In this document: piece by piece, positions 59,673-64,000 of the stretch
Position numbering within the stretch: the first letter of the stretch is position 1
How the letters are laid out: each line of letters starts with the position of its first letter
Assembly (NCBI GenBank): GCA_034440615.1
Contig: JAOTOM010005049.1
Location: forward strand, 372,001 to 436,000
DNA: 64,000 nt
Source of the DNA: Ashinkailepas kermadecensis
Taxonomy: Eukaryota > Arthropoda > Thecostraca > Neolepadidae
Direction: 5' to 3'
Translations under genes and position numbers: made by a program
The notes under the pieces: model-generated
Told to the model about the DNA's origin: nothing
The model's input: only the letters and a program-made list of their open reading frames with translations
Databases searched by the model: none

Positions 59673-59859
59673 CTCTGCTGCAGTCAGGTTTTTTTCGGCG
59701 GCCTGTCAGTTGCGACATGTGACAGTGTGTGGCTGTGGCACTCTGTAACCACTGCATGGCCGCCTCGTTTGGCTGCGTCGCCTCGTATGTTGGCGGGAGG
59801 CAGAATTCAGCCGCAGCTGAGAGCGGTGGTCGCGTTTTCCTGGAGCTGGATATTGTACT

Positions 59860-60012
59860 ATTGGCGTCACAAATAGCCTGGCAGTCAGGTTGAGCGTCCT
59901 GGTACCTGAATGTCCTGCAGAGGTATACTGTTTCCCACCACGCCTATACCTATGCAGGTTATTCAGGTGCCAGGACGCCCAGCCTGACAGCCAAGCTATT
60001 TGTGACGCCAAT
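59860..60012. other. 153-nt imperfect inverted repeat (hairpin) near the SPPL3 exon
   Basis: Arms 59860-59927 and 59945-60012 are 68 bp each and match at 60 of 68 positions by my alignment, with a 17-nt loop. The outer 18 bp (ATTGGCGTCACAAATAGC) are perfect. It lies 325 bp upstream of the exon at 60338. It could be a small foldback element, a local inverted duplication or a transcribed hairpin; no target duplication was identified. Confidence 0.85.
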
Positions 60013-60028
60013 TATATCAGTGGGCATG

Positions 60029-60140
60029 TTCGTGCGGGCCCTGACCGATGTCACACCATCTCTCACTACTCCAGTGGCCGTCTTAGTGCGGGCGCTGACC
60101 GATGTGATATCGTCTCTCACTACACTAGCTGCTGTGGTCA
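60029..60140. repeat. 54-bp duplication, 2 units plus a remnant
   Basis: Copies at 60029 and 60083 share GTGCGGGC.CTGACCGATGT and TCTCTCACTAC. A degenerate third part follows. Confidence 0.8.
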
Positions 60141-60337
60141 CGCTGGTGCGTACCTAATGTGACGGCACTGGTGGTGCTGACTTGGTGTAGCCGTGTTGGT
60201 GGCGTTGACCTGGTGCAGTTGTATTGGCGATGCTGATTGGATATGACCGCGTTCACACGTGATGTGATGTGATGAGTGTTGGCTGTACGTATCTGCGCTG
60301 CGTGGTCGATGATGTTGACTTGCTGCCCGTCTTGCAG

Positions 60338-60457
60338 ACGTGCACACACTGGACACCATGCACGCGCTCTGTCTGCCACTGGGCGCCTCCGCCTCGCTGC
60401 TCGTCATGTTCTTCTTCTTCGACTCGATGCAGTTGCTGTTCGCCATCTGCACCGCAG
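60338..60457 (+). CDS. SPPL3: SPPL3 internal coding exon (conserved transmembrane segment)
   Basis: This exon gives the firm identification of SPPL3. The 120 bp are two bases completing a split codon, 39 codons, and one base (G) of the next codon, phase 1 at both ends. The acceptor is CCCGTCTTGCAG, the donor CAG|GTGAGT. The peptide runs [17 protein letters not shown] and then a hydrophobic stretch with the FFFFDS motif ([20 protein letters not shown]). Known SPPL3 proteins carry the near-identical LPIGAS and [10 protein letters not shown] sequence in an early membrane segment; the versions with [13 protein letters not shown] and DSMQLLFA are those I associate with arthropods (recall, not a search). 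The final G fits the valine codon (VLAT in human) that follows in the family. The catalytic aspartates are encoded further downstream, outside the window. It follows the exon at 21276-21376 directly. Confidence 0.97.
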
Positions 60458-61138
60458 GTGAGTGAGTGCAAGTACCGGAGTTGGGGAAAGGTGCTGGGGG
60501 CAAGAGGAAGCGGTTCGTATCTATTTTGTGCTCTTATGTCACGATTAAAGAAGGCAATGAAAAGGAGAAATGGAAGTTTTTGCAAGGGTTGCAGAAAATA
60601 CAAAGCTGGTCATGCTTAGTCATGATAATTGTTTGAGAAATGCAGGGTGCAACTCTAAGAAAAGATTACTTAAAAGGGCTTCGTATATTTACACCTTACG
60701 GTTTTCGAATAAAGGAAGTTTTAAACAGCATCATGGTCGCGGCGACCGTTGAAATTGACATGTGTGTGCTTGTTCACGTCAAACGCTGGAAGTAGTTGGG
60801 GGAATTATTCAATAAAACCAGCTGTTGCACTGAAGAATTTGCGACAACATCAAAACAGGTGAAGAATGACAAAGACACTGTCGGAAAAGGAACTGCAGCG
60901 ATGCTCAAAATCAGACTGGTGCATTGTATCGTACTATGTGTTTGCCAGTCTTGTCATTGCTTTGCTTCTTATTTGATATGAGGTCTTAGATTTTGTTTAT
61001 GGTGACGAGTGAACCATGGCAGCGATCCACCACTTTGCCGGTGCGCGCATGCATGGCGATATTTTCGTCAATATTACTGTTATAATTGTATCGAGTGCTG
61101 TGTGCTCCAGACAAAAATATATGTTGATTCCAGTGTTC
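60458..61138. other. Intronic sequence, nothing recognised
   Basis: Unique sequence between the exon and the TTAA element. Confidence 0.5.
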
Positions 61139-61142
61139 TTAA

Positions 61143-62057
61143 CACGCGCCCTGGAGGGCCTCTGAAAATTACGCGCCCTGGAGGGGGAGCGGATTCCGCC
61201 CCCCCCCATAAGATCTCGGCTCCTATGAAAGCTGGAGTAACGAAATTCGCAGGGTGGATGTGTACCGTAGTGAACTCTATTGTGTGCAAATTTCATGGCC
61301 TTATTGTGGTTTCGTGCAAATTTCATGGTGATTGTGTTCAAATGCTCCAAAATGGGCATAGATAGTGTTTTTGACATTACTAATGATGCAATACGGATGC
61401 CAGACCCGGCATTTGACCTCAGGTCACATATATAGCAGCACTTTATCAAGTCAGTTACCTGTTCCAGTTACCGGAACCGGGCCGCCCGCCGACTGCTCCG
61501 TCGGGCAGCTCGGTGCAATCGGCTTCGCGAAGAAAGGAGTGAAGTACATGAATAAAGTATGGAAACGCTTAGGTACACAATGACAAACAATAGTCTTCAG
61601 AATGTGTAGGGAGTAACATGCAAAGCGACATCAATCGCATGACAGTCATTTACATTTATGACAACATTTCAGTTGACCAAGTTTGGTTCCATTAACCTGT
61701 CATGAACTTGACCTGACTTGACCTCGGTGACCTAACATGACCTTGAAACTATATAGCATAACAATATACATCAAACAAGTTACTAGTGCTGCCAAGAACA
61801 CTTCCCTTTTGCCAATATACGGGAAGCGCATCGGCGCCGATTTGTGTGGTCTGGCGCTACGAAATGTTTTGACTTTAACGGCCCCTAATTCGAAAACTTT
61901 CGGTCGATTTCCGTTTTACGTCCTTTTAGCGACGCGCCGGACACTTCAAAGCAGGTACGCCAAAAATGGCGTATATCGACCGGTAAAATCTGGAGTTATG
62001 TACGAAAAACTGGAGGGGTGGGCTGATTTCGCCCCCCTCCCCCCTCCAGTGCGCGTG
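61143..62057 (-). mobile_element. TTAA-flanked MITE, family B, copy 2 (915 bp, inverted)
   Basis: TTAA flanks both ends (61139-61142, 62058-62061). The left end CACGCGCCCTGGAGG followed by an internal second terminus (ACGCGCCCTGGAGG at 61170) corresponds to the right end of copy 1, so this copy is reversed. It is the same length as copy 1, with roughly 80-85% identity by eye. The four TGACCT words (61709, 61719, 61728, 61738) keep exactly the spacing seen in copy 1. Confidence 0.85.
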
Positions 62058-62061
62058 TTAA

Positions 62062-63399
62062 GTGTTAGCCTTGCAGTTCAGATAGGATATTGAATCCGAA
62101 ATTTACAAGCTTCCAGTGTATTTCGAAAATCATGACATTGATGCCCATTCTGCGATTTATCTACGGTCCATTAGACGTTCAGAAAATCAGTGCTGAAATG
62201 AATTAATGATGGATCAACTTCGGTACCTTCATAGGTAAGATTGTACCGTGACCTTGTGAAGCATGTGGTGTGAAATGTGACTAGTAAAAGTTAAAGCATC
62301 ACAGGTTTTATCCAGGGACTTGCACACCTATTCAACATCATTCACTCATGATACCTGAAATATATGACTAAGATTCGTCTGTTCCAGCAAAACCTTAGCG
62401 CACCCAAGGGGACATTTAAGGGCAACAGTCTGTACTTCATGGGATAGAAAATCACGAAGTTCCTGGACCTCAAAATCAAGTTGTTAAAATTCGAGTTGCT
62501 TTTTTCGGGGGTGGAGGTTAAGATTTCCTTACCAAAATCTGGTGGACACCATTGCTTGAGAAAGCACTGCCGGAACATGTTTACAATGTTGCACCTATGC
62601 TGGCGACAGCGCTAGGATGTTTGGGAAGGGTCGGGAGGGATGGCACCTGGCACACAAAGTGTGGCAGAGAGAGAGCCGTGGTCCTATTACACAGAAGGTC
62701 TGAATGCCAACCCCGCATAACCATAAGCTGATTCGGTAGGCCTCTTCATAAAGGCATCGAGCTTCCTACGAAATGCCCGAGTGGATTCGCTGGACTCAGT
62801 GGTTGTAAAATGTGTTGTTACTTTGCACTGCCTGGATTATGTCGATACAGAAGTGATTTGATGTCTATGCATTTATTCCGCACGTAAGAGGAATACGTTG
62901 CACGGTTTGCCTCCTGGAGGTTTTTGTTTTGTTTTTAGTCTTAAATTTTCGTGTAATACTAGTGTGTGTACTAGTGAGTCGTGAAACACTAATACTACCG
63001 CGAATCGGAGGGAGATTTCCCTCTCGACCAATTCCTCAGCAAAGCGTTTCGAAACAACGCCTATCATTTCAGGCTTACAGGCCTAGGGAGGGCGAGTGCC
63101 AGGGATATGACTGGGGTCATGTCACGAACTCGACTAGGGAACGCCAAGGACATATGGGTAGGCAGCAGAGACCAGATGGTCGCCACAGATGTATGTCGGC
63201 TGGCGAGTTGGCACCCGGTCACGTGCGTCTCTCATCTCGGTACACCACTGTGGGGGCTCCCTGCGACAGGAAGGCAAGTTCACTCTGTAGACCACCGCGT
63301 TGACTCTGAAGACGGCCAGCTTCAGATGTGATTTGAGATGAGACCGGCTCGGCAGAGGAATCCCTGTCCGGACACAGCCGTGTCCGGGGCTGTGGTACA
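62062..63399. other. Intronic sequence, nothing recognised
   Basis: Non-repetitive. No exon or element is recognised. Confidence 0.55.
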
Positions 63400-63835
63400 C
63401 GAGCCGTGGCCCGACCCGCAGTCTGACGGTCAGACATCTGCTCTGTGGCCCGGAGCCATCGTGCACGAGCCGTGGCCCGACCCGCAGTCTGACGGTCAGA
63501 CATCTGCTCTGTGGCCCGGAGCCCTCGTGCACGAGCCGTGGCCCGACCCGCAGTCTGACGGTCAGACATCTGCTCTGTGGCCCGGAGCCATCGTGCACGA
63601 GCCGTGGCCCGACCCGCAGTCTGACGGTCAGACATCTGCTCTGTGGCCCGGAGCCATCGTGCACGAGCCGTGGCCCGACCCGCAGTCTGACGGTCAGACA
63701 TCTGCTCTGTGGCCCGGAGCCCTCGTGCACGAGCCGTGGCCGGACCCGCAGTCTGACGGTCAGACATCTGCTCTGTGGCCCGGAGCCCTCGTGCACGAGC
63801 CGTGGCCCGACCCGCAGCCTGACGGGCAGACATCT
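63400..63835. repeat. 66-bp tandem array, about 6.5 units
   Basis: The unit contains CATCTGCTCTGTGGCCCGGA, GTGCACGAGCCGTGGCCCG and the hairpin GTCTGACGGTCAGAC. Units differ by very few bases. Confidence 0.96.
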
Positions 63836-63904
63836 GCTCTTGTGGTGTTCCGCTCCCGCATAGAAACGCTCTCACTGAGGAAGTGTGTCCGCTGTCTCAC
63901 GCTG

Positions 63905-64000
63905 AGACACAGCGTCACGGCGGACACACACTCCAGGAGCCTCACCGAGGTGCTGGCTGGGACACAGCGTCACGGCGGACACACACTCCAGGAGCCTCAC
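63905..64000. repeat. 56-bp tandem repeat, cut by the window edge
   Basis: Copies start at 63905 and 63961 and contain GACACAGCGTCACGGCGGAC and CTCCAGGAGCCTCAC. The array continues beyond the window, so its size is unknown. Confidence 0.85.

Larger units (their letters stand above)
60458..64000 (+). other. SPPL3: SPPL3 next intron (5' part)
   Basis: It begins with GTGAGTGAGTG. I looked for the next conserved exon (a second hydrophobic stretch followed by LPMCQY-like residues) and did not find it, so the intron continues past the right edge. It contains one TTAA element and two arrays. Confidence 0.8.

Overview
This window is animal nuclear DNA, most likely from an invertebrate and probably an arthropod. 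The arthropod guess rests on three things: the protein sequence of the two exons, a cluster of interspersed AGGTTAGGTT-type motifs at 52.2-53.4 kb, and tRNA-derived SINEs. It is inference, not proof. There are no operons, no bacterial-type genes, no CRISPR arrays and no intact rRNA or tRNA genes.

One gene is recognisable. Two short coding exons on the + strand, 21276-21376 and 60338-60457, encode consecutive parts of signal peptide peptidase-like 3 (SPPL3), a Golgi intramembrane aspartyl protease. The exons have canonical splice sites, and the phase-1 donor of the first fits the phase-1 acceptor of the second. They are separated by 38,961 bp, so nearly all the window appears to be intron of one gene: the 3' part of an upstream intron (1-21275), the giant intron (21377-60337), and the start of the next intron (60458-64000). 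The initiator exon, the catalytic YD and GxGD motifs and the 3' end lie outside the window.

The introns are crowded with tandem repeats. By adding the coordinates listed here, about 27-28 kb (a little over 40% of the window) is minisatellite or satellite in more than 25 arrays of mostly unrelated sequence. The largest is a 14.3 kb array at 4.27-18.6 kb with a 20-bp unit that lacks A on the + strand, interrupted by a 3.7 kb block of 24- and 38-bp relatives. Other units are 60, 50, 33, 35/28, 68, 39, 68, 33, about 17, 80, 60, 41, 25, 29, 72-77, 54, 36, 26, 60, 42, about 21, 35, 77, 54, 66 and 56 bp. Most long open frames here arise because repeat units lack stop codons; I do not call them genes.

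Between the arrays are small mobile elements with readable ends. There are three copies of a tRNA-Val-like SINE with 14-15 bp target duplications, and one class-II tRNA-like SINE inside a 60-bp array. Four very short (51-67 bp) retrotransposed 3' tails are present. Two oppositely oriented 915-bp copies of a TTAA-flanked element occur, plus a related-looking 819-bp TTAA element. There are also four short hAT-like elements with 8-bp target duplications and one unclassified inverted-repeat-bounded segment.

I found no evidence for a new multi-gene system. The points most worth a second look are the conserved clusters of AGGTCA half-sites in the TTAA elements, a strongly degenerate region with A-tracts phased about every 21 bp (53.9-54.9 kb), a 29-bp array built from two discrete unit types, a 153-nt intronic hairpin 325 bp upstream of an SPPL3 exon, and the giant G-rich, A-less array on the sense strand.
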